64,000 bases of DNA from positions 930,001 through 994,000 of the forward strand of contig JACKKJ010000001.1 of NCBI GenBank assembly GCA_024236495.1, given 5' to 3'. Position numbers and translations under genes: made by a program. This document shows, in pieces, positions 35,712-45,479 of the stretch (position 1 is its first letter; each line of letters begins with the position of its first letter). The notes beneath the pieces were generated by a model. It was given only the letters and a program-made list of their open reading frames with translations. It searched no databases and was not told the DNA's origin. Source of the stretch: Paracoccaceae bacterium (GTDB lineage Bacteria; Pseudomonadota; Alphaproteobacteria; Rhodobacterales; Rhodobacteraceae).

Positions 35712-38036
35712 TCAGGTAAATCGATTGTCCCGCGGGAACCCGCGCGGCGCCATTCTGCCTGCGGTGGCCCGCTTGGCAAGCCATTCCGTCAGGTCGGTCT
35801 CGGTCCGCGTGCGTCCGGCCGGATCCTTCCAGCTCAGCCCGTCGGCGAGCACGAAGGTGGAGGCATCCGACAGCCCGCCGTCCTTGTATTTTTGAAGACG
35901 CACACCCTTGCCACGCGACATTTCGGGCAGTTCGTCCAGCGCGAAGACCAGAAGCTTGCGGTTCTCGCCGACAACCGCGACATGATCGCCCGCGACGCGC
36001 CGGCAGACCTGCGTCCGGGCGCCGTCGCGCAGGTTCAGCACCTGCTTGCCGGTCCGGGTCTGGGCCAGAACCTCGTCAGTGGCGACAACGAATCCGTCCC
36101 CGTCGGTCGATGCGACAAGCAGCTTCTCGCCCGCCCGGTAGATCAGCAGGTCGACGATCTCCGCCTCGTTCGGCAGGTCGACCATCAGGCGCACCGGTTC
36201 GCCCATGCCCCGCCCGCCGGGCAGGTTGGCGCCCAGAAGGGTGTAGAAGCGCCCGTTGCTGCCCACCAGCAGGATCTTGTCGGTCGTCTCGGCGTGGAAA
36301 ATGAACCGCCCCTCGTCGCCGTCCTTGAACTTCACCTCCGCGTCCAGCGGCTGATGCCCCTTCATGGCGCGGATCCAGCCCATCTTCGAACAGATGACCG
36401 TGATGGGCTCACGCTCGATCATCGCCTCAAGCGGCACCTCCTCCGCCTCGGCGGCGTCGGCGAAATGGGTGCGCCGCGCCCCGCCAGGCGCATCTTTGCC
36501 GAACTGCTTCTGGATGTCGCGCAACTCGCCCGCGATCTTCTTCCATTGCAGGGTTTCCGAACCGATCAGGTCGTCAAGCTCTGCCCGTTCGCGCATCAGC
36601 GCGTCCTGCTCCTTCAGCAGCTCCATCTCCTCCAGCCGCCGGAGCGAGCGCAGGCGCATGTTCAGGATCGCCTCGGCCTGAACCTCGGTCAGCCCGTCGT
36701 CGCTGTGCGGCAGCGACAGGGGGGAGACATAGTCGGCCTCTGACGTGGCGCGGGGGCGCTTGACCGCCCAGTCCTCGGCCATCAGGGCGGCCTTGGGATC
36801 GGCGTCGTAGCGGATGATGTCGATCACCCGGTCGAGGTTTAGGAAGGCGGTGATGAAACCTTCGAGAACCTCAAGACGGTGGTCGATCTTGTCGATCCGG
36901 TGCCGGCTGCGGCGGATCAGCACGTCCTGGCGGTGCGACAGGAAGGCGCGCAGCACCTCCTTCAGCGAACAGACCTTGGGCGTCCGGCCGTCGATCAGAA
37001 CGTTCATGTTCAGGCTGAAGCGGGTTTCGAGGTCCGAGTTGCGAAACAGCATCCCCATCAGCATCTCGGGCTCGACGTTCTTGGAACGCGGCTCCAGCAC
37101 GATGCGGATGTCGTCGGCGCTTTCATCGCGGACATCGGCCAGAAGCGGCACCTTCTTGGTCTGGATGACCTCCGCCAGGCGCTCGATCAGTTTCGACTTC
37201 TGCACCTGGTAGGGAATTTCCGTGACCACGATCTGCCAGGTTCCCCGACCAAGATCCTCCACCTGCCAGCGCGCGCGGGTCCGGAAACTGCCGCGTCCTG
37301 TCAGATAGGCTTCGCGGATAGACGCCTGCGGTTCGACGATGACGCCACCGGTGGGGAAGTCAGGCCCCTTGACCATCTCGATGAGCGTATCGTCGCGCAC
37401 AAGGTCCGAGTTCTTCGCATTGGCGAGGTGCACGCACGCGTCGATCAGTTCGTGCAGGTTGTGCGGCGGGATGTTCGTGGCCATCCCCACTGCGATGCCC
37501 GAGGCCCCGTTGGCCAGAAGGTTCGGGAAGGCCGCGGGCAGCACCACGGGTTCTTCCAGCGTGCCATCGTAGTTGGGACGGAAATCGACCGCGTTCTCTG
37601 CCAGGCCCTCCATCAGCGCCTCGGACGCCGCCGTCAGCCGCGCCTCGGTATAGCGGCTGGCCGCCGGGTTGTCGCCGTCGATATTGCCAAAGTTGCCCTG
37701 CCCGTCCACCAGCGGATAGCGGACGTTGAAATCCTGCGCGAGGCGCGCCATCGCGTCGTAGATCGCCGCGTCGCCATGGGGGTGATAGTTCCCCATGACG
37801 TCGCCGGAGATCTTCGCCGACTTGCGGAAGCCCCCGGTCGAAGACAGTTTGAGTTCGCGCATCGCAAAAAGGATGCGGCGGTGAACCGGTTTCAGACCGT
37901 CGCGCGCATCCGGCAGCGCCCGATGCATGATCGTCGACAGCGCATAGGTCAGGTAGCGCTCGCCAATGGCGCGGCTGAGGGGTTCGGATGTCTGGATCGG
38001 CCCGGTTGCGGGCTCGTTGCCGTCGGTGCTGCTCAT
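35712..38036 (-). CDS. parC: DNA topoisomerase IV subunit A
   Basis: Type II topoisomerase subunit that decatenates daughter chromosomes. The 774-residue protein has HPHGD at 85-89 and the catalytic tyrosine at residue 129 in AASRYTEARL, followed by a beta-propeller C-terminal domain. Right after HPHGD the residues are Ala-Ala where E. coli ParC has Ser80, so the usual quinolone-contact serine is absent; this may be natural for the group. It lies just upstream of the DUF898 gene, 16 bases away. Confidence 0.96.
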   Translation of the reverse strand: MSSTDGNEPATGPIQTSEPLSRAIGERYLTYALSTIMHRALPDARDGLKPVHRRILFAMRELKLSSTGGFRKSAKISGDVMGNYHPHGDAAIYDAMARLAQDFNVRYPLVDGQGNFGNIDGDNPAASRYTEARLTAASEALMEGLAENAVDFRPNYDGTLEEPVVLPAAFPNLLANGASGIAVGMATNIPPHNLHELIDACVHLANAKNSDLVRDDTLIEMVKGPDFPTGGVIVEPQASIREAYLTGRGSFRTRARWQVEDLGRGTWQIVVTEIPYQVQKSKLIERLAEVIQTKKVPLLADVRDESADDIRIVLEPRSKNVEPEMLMGMLFRNSDLETRFSLNMNVLIDGRTPKVCSLKEVLRAFLSHRQDVLIRRSRHRIDKIDHRLEVLEGFITAFLNLDRVIDIIRYDADPKAALMAEDWAVKRPRATSEADYVSPLSLPHSDDGLTEVQAEAILNMRLRSLRRLEEMELLKEQDALMRERAELDDLIGSETLQWKKIAGELRDIQKQFGKDAPGGARRTHFADAAEAEEVPLEAMIEREPITVICSKMGWIRAMKGHQPLDAEVKFKDGDEGRFIFHAETTDKILLVGSNGRFYTLLGANLPGGRGMGEPVRLMVDLPNEAEIVDLLIYRAGEKLLVASTDGDGFVVATDEVLAQTRTGKQVLNLRDGARTQVCRRVAGDHVAVVGENRKLLVFALDELPEMSRGKGVRLQKYKDGGLSDASTFVLADGLSWKDPAGRTRTETDLTEWLAKRATAGRMAPRGFPRDNRFT

Positions 38037-38425
38037 GGATGATGTTTAGCCGCCGTCCGCGCGCTGGTAAACCGGGAATGACATATGCCGGTCACCCCAA
38101 ACTCTGCCTCTCGACCGACCCCGGAATCGTCTTCCCGGCGCTTTGCAGGGCAAACGGTCACAAGCCTCGATCCGCAGGTTTGCTGCCTTTGGGCCAGGCA
38201 CCGAGCGCGAAGAATTGTCGCACAATCCTGCACAATTTTTCCGAATTGGGGGTACGGGCGCCGAATTCGCCGTTACGCCCACACTGCGCCCAATTTTCGC
38301 CCCTTTCTTTGAGAGAAGGTCAACATCGTGGATGGAGTCATTTGTTTTAGTGCCAGCTGTTTGTGATCGCCCCAGACACAATACCGAAATGACGTGACGA
38401 CCGTTTGCCAGTTGAGGAATCAACA
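38037..38425. other. Divergent regulatory region between parC and the kinase operon
   Basis: A 389-base gap with no credible gene. At 38214-38226 lies ATTGTCGCACAAT, a five-base dyad around CGC, and GCACAAT recurs exactly ten bases further (38230-38236), so the two half-sites are on the same helix face. AT-rich runs (CAATTTTTCC, CATTTGTTTTAG) follow toward the kinase. This is probably an operator and promoter region for the kinase-FHA-PP2C operon; no unambiguous -35/-10 pair was found. Confidence 0.45.
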
Positions 38426-41110
38426 ATGACTGCACCGCAACTCGCCGCAGAGCAGGCCGCAAGGGAGGAGTTCGCAGACGAACTCAAGCCCGGGACCAAG
38501 CTGTTGCAAGGGCAGTACACGATCACGCGCTTCATCAACAGCGGCGGCTTCGGGATCACCTATCTTGCGAAAGACAGCCTGGATCGGGACGTGGTGATCA
38601 AGGAATGCTTCCCCGGCAACTTCTGCCGGCGCAGCGATACGATCGTCGGGGCGCGGTCGCGCGCGCATCAGGCCGAATTCAAGTCGATCGTGAAGCTTTT
38701 CGTGCAGGAGGCGCGCAGCCTCGCCAAGCTTGTCCATCCCAACATCGTCGGCGTCCACCAGGTCTTCGAAGACAACGACACCGCCTACATGGCCATCGAC
38801 TTCATCGACGGTCGCGACCTGCTGGACATGATCGAGAACCCGAAGGTCGAAATCGCGCCAGCGGCGATCGTCGAAATGACGCACAAGCTCTTGAAGGCGA
38901 TCGGCTTCATCCATGACAACGGCATCCTGCACCGCGATATTTCGCCCGACAACATCCTGGTCAACAAGACCGGGGAACCGATCCTGATCGATTTCGGCGC
39001 GGCGCGCGAGGAGGCGACCCGCAAGAGCCGCGCGCTGTCCGCGCTGCGCGTGGTCAAGGACGGATATTCGCCGCAGGAGTTCTACATCGCGGGCAGCGAA
39101 CAGGGGCCGTGGAGCGATCTTTACGCTTTGGCGGCGACCCTTTACCACACGATCTCTGGTGAACCGCCGGCCAACAGCCAGGTCCGCCTCGCCGCGATCG
39201 CCGAAGGTGCAAACGACCCGTACGAACAGCTTGCCGGCCGCTACCCCGGCTACCCGGTCGGTTTCCTTGAGGCGATCGACAAGGCGATGCACGCGGTACC
39301 GCGCCGCCGGATCCAGTCGGCGGGCGACTGGCTGGAGATGCTGGCGAACCCCGCGCAGTCCCTTGTCGAGTCCGATCCCATGGTCGCTGTCTCGCGTTTG
39401 CTGCACTCTCAGATCCCTGATGAACCCCAACCGGTCGTCCTGGCGCAACCGGAGGCCCCCGAAGCAGAACCTGTGAAGCCCGCCGCGCCCTTCGCCGATC
39501 TCAACGAACCACAGGGTGAGCCGGACGGAAGCGGGGGCGTCGAAGGCGCGTCGAAAGACGCGGACACGACTGCGGAGCAGCCACAGCAGGAGGCCAAGGC
39601 AGAACCTGCGGCCGCATCGCCTGCCCCGGTCGCCGACGCGCATGTTCATCCGACCCGCATTTCGATGCGGCCGGCACCCGAGCCGCTGCCGAAGGTTCGG
39701 GGCGGGTCGGGCCGTGGTCTGCTGATGGGTCTTTCCGCGGTGGCGGTTCTGGCCGTCCTGGGCTTCGTCGTCCTGCGCATGGGCGAGACGGAAGTTGCGG
39801 CGCCAGAGCCCGAGACACCGGCGCCGGCTCAAGCGTCCGAAACCTCGGCCGCGTCGGCACTGCCCCTGCAATCCACCGCGTCGCAATCCGCGACGACCAC
39901 GAGCGCCGCGGCGGCAGATGCCCAACCGGTTGAAGCCGAAGGCAGCCCTGCGCCGCAAGCGGCGGCGGCGACCGTTGGAAACGACACAACAGTGACATCC
40001 CCTGTCACGTCCGAAGACTCCGGGTCGGCCATGCCCGACCTCCCGGAAGCGGCCGAAACGCCTTTGACTGAGGGCCCGGACGCCACGCCCGAAGCCAGCC
40101 CCGAGGCAGCGACGGAAGCCGCGCCCGCGATCGTCGAGTACGTCGCGCCGGAAAAGGCGTCGGAAGATGCCACCGCGGCCGACGCCGGTACGACCGAAGC
40201 CGATGCGACCTCGGAGGAACCTTCCGGGTCGGCGGAATCGTCATCCGACGCGCCAGAGGCAGCCGCGTCGGAGGCAGTCACCGCACCCGAGGCTGAGTTG
40301 GCGACAGTCGCAGCGCAGACGGCTGAAGTCGAAACCGCAGCGGCGGTCGCGGAGGACACGCTTGCCACCGACGCCGGTGTCGCCGGCGAGGAGCAGACGA
40401 GCGAGCCCGACGCCGCCGCAGTCGAGCAGGCCGCCGAGGCAGAGACCGTTGTCGCGGAACCGATCGAGGTCGCTGCGGCGGAGCCCGCCGCGCCCGCCAC
40501 CTTGGCGCCCCTCGCGGACATGCAGGTCACCTTCGCCGTCTGGGATGTCATCGTCCCTTTCAAGACGCAGGTCCGTTCGGTCGGCGGCGTCAACTACGCG
40601 ACGATCCGCTCGATCGACGAATCTACCGATTTCTCGATCGCAGGTGACTGGATCCAGGAGGGGACGACCATCTTCTCGGTGAACGGGAACCCGGTTTCCC
40701 GGTCGCAGAACGTTGGCGCGCTTATCCTGCGCAACCTGACGGTCGAAAGAGACGGCATGGCCCGCGCCTCGGTTCGTATCAAGCTGCCTGGCGACAACCA
40801 GTACAACCGTGTGCAGTTGGCCGTTCCGGTCCTGCGGCGGACCGGTCTGGCCGGAGGCCTGATGTCTGAGGCACGTTTTGTCGACGACCAGTGGCAAGTG
40901 GTCGTTCGAGATACCGGTTCCGCACAGACGACCCTGCGTGCAGGTGACGTGATCCTTTCGGAGACCCAGACGGGAACCGCGCTGGATCATGCCGACAGCC
41001 TGGAAGACCTGATCGCACGGCTTGCCGCCAGCGATCAGCGCACCGCCGATTTCGAGATCCTTCGCAACGGCACAAAGACCAACGCCAGCTATTCTCTGGC
41101 AACTCAGTAA
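38426..41110 (+). CDS. Membrane-spanning Ser/Thr protein kinase with PDZ-like C-terminal region
   Basis: The 894-residue protein starts at an ATG preceded by GAGGA. The kinase domain (about 28-310) has the glycine loop NSGGFGITYLAK, Lys59 in VVIK, HRDISPDN at 169-176 and DFG at 189-191. The usual lysine two residues after the catalytic Asp is Ser. An Ala/Glu/Pro-rich linker leads to one transmembrane helix (about 431-451), a second acidic low-complexity linker to about residue 695, and a folded C-terminal part with two PDZ-like repeats (LRAGDVILSETQTG with LEDLIARLAAS in the second). I infer a cytoplasmic kinase with a periplasmic sensor. FHA and PP2C genes follow directly. Confidence 0.88.
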   Translation: MTAPQLAAEQAAREEFADELKPGTKLLQGQYTITRFINSGGFGITYLAKDSLDRDVVIKECFPGNFCRRSDTIVGARSRAHQAEFKSIVKLFVQEARSLAKLVHPNIVGVHQVFEDNDTAYMAIDFIDGRDLLDMIENPKVEIAPAAIVEMTHKLLKAIGFIHDNGILHRDISPDNILVNKTGEPILIDFGAAREEATRKSRALSALRVVKDGYSPQEFYIAGSEQGPWSDLYALAATLYHTISGEPPANSQVRLAAIAEGANDPYEQLAGRYPGYPVGFLEAIDKAMHAVPRRRIQSAGDWLEMLANPAQSLVESDPMVAVSRLLHSQIPDEPQPVVLAQPEAPEAEPVKPAAPFADLNEPQGEPDGSGGVEGASKDADTTAEQPQQEAKAEPAAASPAPVADAHVHPTRISMRPAPEPLPKVRGGSGRGLLMGLSAVAVLAVLGFVVLRMGETEVAAPEPETPAPAQASETSAASALPLQSTASQSATTTSAAAADAQPVEAEGSPAPQAAAATVGNDTTVTSPVTSEDSGSAMPDLPEAAETPLTEGPDATPEASPEAATEAAPAIVEYVAPEKASEDATAADAGTTEADATSEEPSGSAESSSDAPEAAASEAVTAPEAELATVAAQTAEVETAAAVAEDTLATDAGVAGEEQTSEPDAAAVEQAAEAETVVAEPIEVAAAEPAAPATLAPLADMQVTFAVWDVIVPFKTQVRSVGGVNYATIRSIDESTDFSIAGDWIQEGTTIFSVNGNPVSRSQNVGALILRNLTVERDGMARASVRIKLPGDNQYNRVQLAVPVLRRTGLAGGLMSEARFVDDQWQVVVRDTGSAQTTLRAGDVILSETQTGTALDHADSLEDLIARLAASDQRTADFEILRNGTKTNASYSLATQ

Positions 41111-41204
41111 TCCTTGGCCGGGGCGTCCGGCAAAGGTCGTTTCAGTACGAGTGATATGGCGCTTTTTGCGCGCGAAACGAATTCTGAAATGCGAGGTCAA
41201 GAAA

Positions 41205-42233
41205 ATGCGTATCAGACCGTTGGCGGGGCTCAGCGAGAGAGGTTTTTCGTTTGATCTCGTCTCCCGCAAGAAGACGGCACGCGCCGAGGAGGCCCCTGAG
41301 GCGGGCGCCGAACACGAAGCGCCCACCGGCAACCCGACACTGCAGCTGACCGATCCGATCCTCGACGATCCGGACCTTATGGTCGAGCCGTTCGAAACGG
41401 TCCTGCAGCAGCTGCGCGGTACGGTCGAGGCCGAGCGCCAGGATGCCGCCGACAATGAGGTCATGGCGGCCGCGAAGGCCGCGGTCGCGACGCCTCAGGA
41501 GACCGACATGGCCGATGAGCTGAGCGAGGATCTTGACCCTGAGCCGGAACCCGAACCCGAGCCGGCACCAATGCCGATACGGGCAGCTGCCCCCGTGACC
41601 AACCTCGAGTCCATGCGTGAACCGATCGCGGAAATCCTGCGCCTGATGCCGGAAAACGCAGTCAAGCCGACCCCTGTCGCAGCGCCCGAACCCGCCCCGA
41701 CACCCGCCCCGGTGATCGCGGCCGTGCCCCTGCCGCGGTCCGAGACCCCGCAGCCGGAAGCGGCTGCGACGCCGCGCCGCGGCAGCCGCGTCAAGACGAC
41801 ATTCCTTGGCTTCGAGCGATCGGACGGTCGGATCGAGGATGTCTTCCTGCGCGAAGCAGAGGCGAAGACCAACACCGGGCGGACCGAATTCCCGTTCGGC
41901 TGGGTCGTAATCATCAAGGGCCCGGGTCGCGGCAACGCGATCGCCATCGGGGCCGGTGTATCCCAGATCGGGCGTGGCGACGACCAGGCGATCCAGCTTG
42001 ATTTCGGCGACAACTCGATTTCGCGCGAGAACCACGCGGCGATCGCCTTCGACCCCGAGGACCGCAAGTTCTACCTCGGTCATGGCGGCAAGGCCAACAT
42101 CGTCCGCCTCAATGGAAAACCCGTTCTGAGCACCGAACCGCTTTCGGATGGCGACCTGATCCGGATTGGTGAAACCACGATGACATTCGTTGCGTTCTGC
42201 GGCGAGGACTTCATCTGGGAAAATGAGCAGTAG
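41205..42233 (+). CDS. FHA-domain protein
   Basis: The 342-residue protein has a long Pro/Glu/Ala-rich N-terminal region and a C-terminal FHA domain (about 232-335) with IGRGDDQAIQL, NSISRENHAAI and VRLNGKPV, the phosphothreonine-recognition signature. FHA proteins of this type act as docking partners and substrates of Hanks-type kinases. GAGG precedes the ATG. It lies 94 bases after the kinase gene and 13 bases before the phosphatase gene, forming a kinase-FHA-phosphatase set. Confidence 0.9.
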   Translation: MRIRPLAGLSERGFSFDLVSRKKTARAEEAPEAGAEHEAPTGNPTLQLTDPILDDPDLMVEPFETVLQQLRGTVEAERQDAADNEVMAAAKAAVATPQETDMADELSEDLDPEPEPEPEPAPMPIRAAAPVTNLESMREPIAEILRLMPENAVKPTPVAAPEPAPTPAPVIAAVPLPRSETPQPEAAATPRRGSRVKTTFLGFERSDGRIEDVFLREAEAKTNTGRTEFPFGWVVIIKGPGRGNAIAIGAGVSQIGRGDDQAIQLDFGDNSISRENHAAIAFDPEDRKFYLGHGGKANIVRLNGKPVLSTEPLSDGDLIRIGETTMTFVAFCGEDFIWENEQ

Positions 42234-42246
42234 GGACGTAATAACA

Positions 42247-43014
42247 ATGCGTTATGACGTAGCTACAGCCATCAACAAGGGCAGGCGGGAATATCAGGAA
42301 GATGCGGTCGCAACCGCATTCCTGAAGGACCATGCCCTTGGCTTCGCCGTCCTTGCGGATGGGATGGGTGGACACGCCGCCGGCGATGTCGCAAGCAACA
42401 TCGTCGTGACCGAGGTCTCCCGCGGGCTGAAGGCGCGACTGCAGCCGAACGCCTTGAAGGATGAGGATATTCCCTTCATCCTCCGCGAGGTCACGACAGC
42501 GGCAAACGACACGATCGCTTCCTATGTTGCCGCAAATCGGGAAGTCTCCGGCATGGGCACGACGCTGATCGCGCCGGTCTTGGTTGGAGATCGCCTCCAC
42601 TGGATCTCGGTCGGGGACTCTCCGCTTTACGTCTTCAGCGAAGGGCGTCTGAGACAGGTGAACGAAGATCACTCGATGGCGCCCCAGATCGACCTCATGG
42701 TGCGCACCGGGATGCTCGATCCGGAAGCTGCGCGCAACCACCCGGACCGCAACTGTCTCACTTCGGTTCTGATGGGGGCTCCGATCCCCCGCATCGACTG
42801 CGGCAAGGAACCTGTGGAGCTGCATCCGGGCGACATAGTGATCGCCTCGAGCGATGGCCTTCAGTTTCTTTCCGACATCGAGATTCAGCAAGTCATTGAT
42901 CGCTACAAGGAACAAAGCTGCGCCGAATTGGCAAAGGCGCTGATGGCAGAGGTCCAGTCCCTGGAAGACCCGGATCAGGACAACATCTCTTTCGCCGTCA
43001 TCAAGGTCAGTTAA
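42247..43014 (+). CDS. PP2C-family Ser/Thr protein phosphatase
   Basis: The 255-residue protein has the PP2C metal-binding motifs in order: RREYQEDAV near the start, LADGMGGHAAGD at about 37-48, GDSPLYVF, SDGLQFLSD and DQDNISFAVI at the end. It is a stand-alone phosphatase without membrane helices, like PppA and PrpC/Stp. It would reverse phosphorylation by the kinase two genes upstream. Stop-to-start spacing to the FHA gene is 13 bases. Confidence 0.93.
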   Translation: MRYDVATAINKGRREYQEDAVATAFLKDHALGFAVLADGMGGHAAGDVASNIVVTEVSRGLKARLQPNALKDEDIPFILREVTTAANDTIASYVAANREVSGMGTTLIAPVLVGDRLHWISVGDSPLYVFSEGRLRQVNEDHSMAPQIDLMVRTGMLDPEAARNHPDRNCLTSVLMGAPIPRIDCGKEPVELHPGDIVIASSDGLQFLSDIEIQQVIDRYKEQSCAELAKALMAEVQSLEDPDQDNISFAVIKVS

Positions 43015-43129
43015 CGAGTTCGCGGCCGCCTTCCCAGGTAGCCAATCCCGAAAAAACCACACGATCTGGCCGGCCCCGAGGGCGCCGAATGGATCGTTGC
43101 AACCAAATGCTTAGGAAAGGGCGCACACG

Positions 43130-44227
43130 ATGCGAACGGACATCCAGACGCTTCTTGCGGTCAGCTTCATCGCGCTGTCGGCCGGCACGAACCTTGCCGC
43201 CGCGCAAGAGGCGTGTTCGACCTACACGATCCAGCGCGGCGACACATTGACCAACATCTCGAAACGCGCCTATGGCAACGGGGACTTCTCGAAAATCTTC
43301 CTCGCAAACCGCGCGACCATCGGCAACAACCCGAACCTGATCGAGGTCGGCCAGCAGATCGAACTTCCCTGCAACGAAACCGCAGCACCCGCGCAGGAGG
43401 CCCCGGCCACCGAGACGGTCGTCGCGGCAGAGGCTGCCCCCGCGGCACAGCCGACAGCGGCCGCGCTGACCGAAATCGCCTTTGTGACCGGCAACGACTA
43501 TCCGCCCTTCACCGGGGAGGATCTTCCCGATGGAGGCATTTTCACCAAGCTGGTGCGCACCGCCATGCTTCGTGGCGACAAGAAACAGGACTACTCCATC
43601 GACTTTGTGAACGACTGGAGTTCGCATCTTGACAGCCTGCTTCCGCGCCAGGCTTTCGATGCGACATTTCCCTGGAGCCGGCCGGACTGCGAAAACCTCG
43701 AAACGCTTTCGCCCAAGGACGCCTATCGCTGCACCGACTTCAACTTCTCCGAGTCGTTCTACGAAATCGTTGACGGCTTCTTTGCCGTGAAGGGTAGCGG
43801 GCTGGAGAATGCGCAGACATACGAAGACTACGTCGGCAAGCGTATCTGCCGCCCGGAAAGCTATTCCCTGTCTGGCCTGACATCGGTCGGTCTTGTCGAA
43901 CCGGCAATCACGCTTGTTCGCCCGACCTCGGTCGCCGACTGCTTCGAGGGGCTCGCCACCGGCACCGTGGATATCGCCCATCTTGAGGTTCAGGTCGCAT
44001 CCGACGCGCTGGCGGATCTTGGTCTGAAGAATGACATCGTCGAAGACCCGCACCTGGCGCAGGTCAAGACGCTGCGTGTGATGGTCCACAAGTCGAACCC
44101 GCACAGCGCAGAGATCCTCGACCTGATCAATCGCGGCCTCACCGAGATGCGGGAGAGCGGCGAATGGTTCGACATCGTTTCCGCCGGGCTCATGGCCCAG
44201 ACCGAGGAGGAAATGAAGAAGAACTGA
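43130..44227 (+). CDS. LysM domain fused to solute-binding-protein-like domain, paralogue 1
   Basis: The 365-residue protein has a signal peptide (cleavage near Ala25, LAAAQEA), a LysM domain bracketed by Cys29 and Cys81 with YTIQRGDTLTNISKRAYGN, an Ala/Glu/Pro linker (83-115), and a family-3-like periplasmic binding domain starting FVTGNDYPPFTGED. Two further cysteine pairs are Cys187/Cys201 and Cys240/Cys271. LysM binds peptidoglycan; the second domain resembles amino-acid receptors, but no ABC permease or ATPase is nearby. I infer a wall-anchored sensor rather than a transport protein. It follows the phosphatase by 115 bases. Confidence 0.88.
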   Translation: MRTDIQTLLAVSFIALSAGTNLAAAQEACSTYTIQRGDTLTNISKRAYGNGDFSKIFLANRATIGNNPNLIEVGQQIELPCNETAAPAQEAPATETVVAAEAAPAAQPTAAALTEIAFVTGNDYPPFTGEDLPDGGIFTKLVRTAMLRGDKKQDYSIDFVNDWSSHLDSLLPRQAFDATFPWSRPDCENLETLSPKDAYRCTDFNFSESFYEIVDGFFAVKGSGLENAQTYEDYVGKRICRPESYSLSGLTSVGLVEPAITLVRPTSVADCFEGLATGTVDIAHLEVQVASDALADLGLKNDIVEDPHLAQVKTLRVMVHKSNPHSAEILDLINRGLTEMRESGEWFDIVSAGLMAQTEEEMKKN

Positions 44228-44343
44228 CCCCGCGCCCGGCACTGTCGGGCCGGGCCCAGAACAGCAGAGAGACCCGCCACATCAGCAACCCAAATGAAGG
44301 GCCACCCCGCATGGGAAGGCCAGGAACCGAAAGGAGATCAGCC

Positions 44344-45444
44344 ATGATCTTGCGCTCAACCCTCAAAGCACTTCCCGCGTCGGCGCTTTTCGCCGCGACG
44401 CTGTTCGGAGCCGCATCGGCGCAGCAGGCCTGCTCGACCTATGTCGTGCAGGAAGGCGACACCATCGGCAACATTGCGATCAAGGCCTATGGCACGCTTG
44501 ATTATCAGATCGTGTTCAACGCCAACCGCGACAAGATTGGCAACGACATTTCGGGACTGAAGCCGGGGACCGAGCTGGTTCTGCCATGCGCCGACGGGCG
44601 ACTAACAGCCGACGCCGCGGCCCCGGATGTGGAGAAGTCGACCCAGGCCTCCGCCAGTCTCTCGACCAACGAGATCGACGACTACAAGCCCAAGGTCAAG
44701 TTCGTGACAGGCGGCGACTGGTATCCCTTTGCCGATGAAGGCCTGACCGGCGGTGGCTTCCTCGTCCGTCTCGTGGAAACGGCGATGCACCGTGCTGGCA
44801 ACAACCGCGACTATCTGGTCGGTTGGGTCGATGACTGGGATTCCCACATGACGGTGCTTCTGCCCTTCAACGCCTACGACCTGAGCATCGCCTGGTATGT
44901 CCCCGACTGCACGAAGACGGACTCCATGTCTGAGATGACGCACGACTTCTGCGACAACTTCGTTTTCTCCAAACCGCTCTATGACGCCGTATTCGGCTTC
45001 TTTACGCGCGCCGACAGCCCCTACGCGGGAGCCAAGACCCTGCCGGACTTCGCTGGCGCGCGGATCTGTCGTTCCGAAGGCTATTCGATGCATGACCTCG
45101 ATGAGGCCGGGCTGATTGAACCGGCGGTCACGATCTCGATTCCGCCGATGATCGGCGATTGCGCCGAGGGCGTGATGCAGGGGCTTTACGACGTGATGTC
45201 GGTGGAATCGCAAGCGATGGTCTCCGTCCGCAAGGAACTCGGGCTGGGAGACGAGTTCGTTGAGAGCCCCTTCGTGACCTCTATTCAGGCGATCTCGGCC
45301 ATGGGCTCAAAATCAAACCCGCGGGCTCTCGAGTTCATCGAAGAGCTGAACGCCGGCCTCGACGAGATGCGCGAGAGCGGCGAGTGGTACGACATCGTCG
45401 CGAGCTCGCTCAAGGAAGCGAACGAGAAACTGGCTGAGAACTGA
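44344..45444 (+). CDS. LysM domain fused to solute-binding-protein-like domain, paralogue 2
   Basis: The 366-residue protein shares the layout of its neighbours: signal peptide ending ASAQQA, LysM with YVVQEGDTIGNIAIKAYG between Cys30 and Cys82, then the binding domain from FVTGGDWYPFADEGL. The cysteine pairs Cys189/Cys203 and Cys242/Cys273 match paralogue 1 within two positions. The start at 44344 is preceded by AAAGGAGAT. The upstream open extension overlaps the previous gene and lacks a signal sequence, so it is ignored. Confidence 0.88.
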   Translation: MILRSTLKALPASALFAATLFGAASAQQACSTYVVQEGDTIGNIAIKAYGTLDYQIVFNANRDKIGNDISGLKPGTELVLPCADGRLTADAAAPDVEKSTQASASLSTNEIDDYKPKVKFVTGGDWYPFADEGLTGGGFLVRLVETAMHRAGNNRDYLVGWVDDWDSHMTVLLPFNAYDLSIAWYVPDCTKTDSMSEMTHDFCDNFVFSKPLYDAVFGFFTRADSPYAGAKTLPDFAGARICRSEGYSMHDLDEAGLIEPAVTISIPPMIGDCAEGVMQGLYDVMSVESQAMVSVRKELGLGDEFVESPFVTSIQAISAMGSKSNPRALEFIEELNAGLDEMRESGEWYDIVASSLKEANEKLAEN

Positions 45445-45452
45445 GTTCTGAA

Positions 45453-45479
45453 GTGTTGACCGGGTCATCCGGTCAACAC
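45453..45479 (+). other. Strong hairpin between LysM paralogues 2 and 3
   Basis: Perfect 11-base arms GTGTTGACCGG (45453-45463) and CCGGTCAACAC (45469-45479) with a five-base loop, starting eight bases after the stop codon. It is followed by a C-run rather than a U-run. It may stabilise the upstream mRNA end or partly attenuate transcription into paralogue 3. Confidence 0.55.

Noticed and set aside
38426..43014. Type VI secretion regulatory cluster
   Set aside because: Kinase, FHA and PP2C genes do occur in such clusters, but no structural secretion gene (sheath, ATPase, baseplate) is present within this window.
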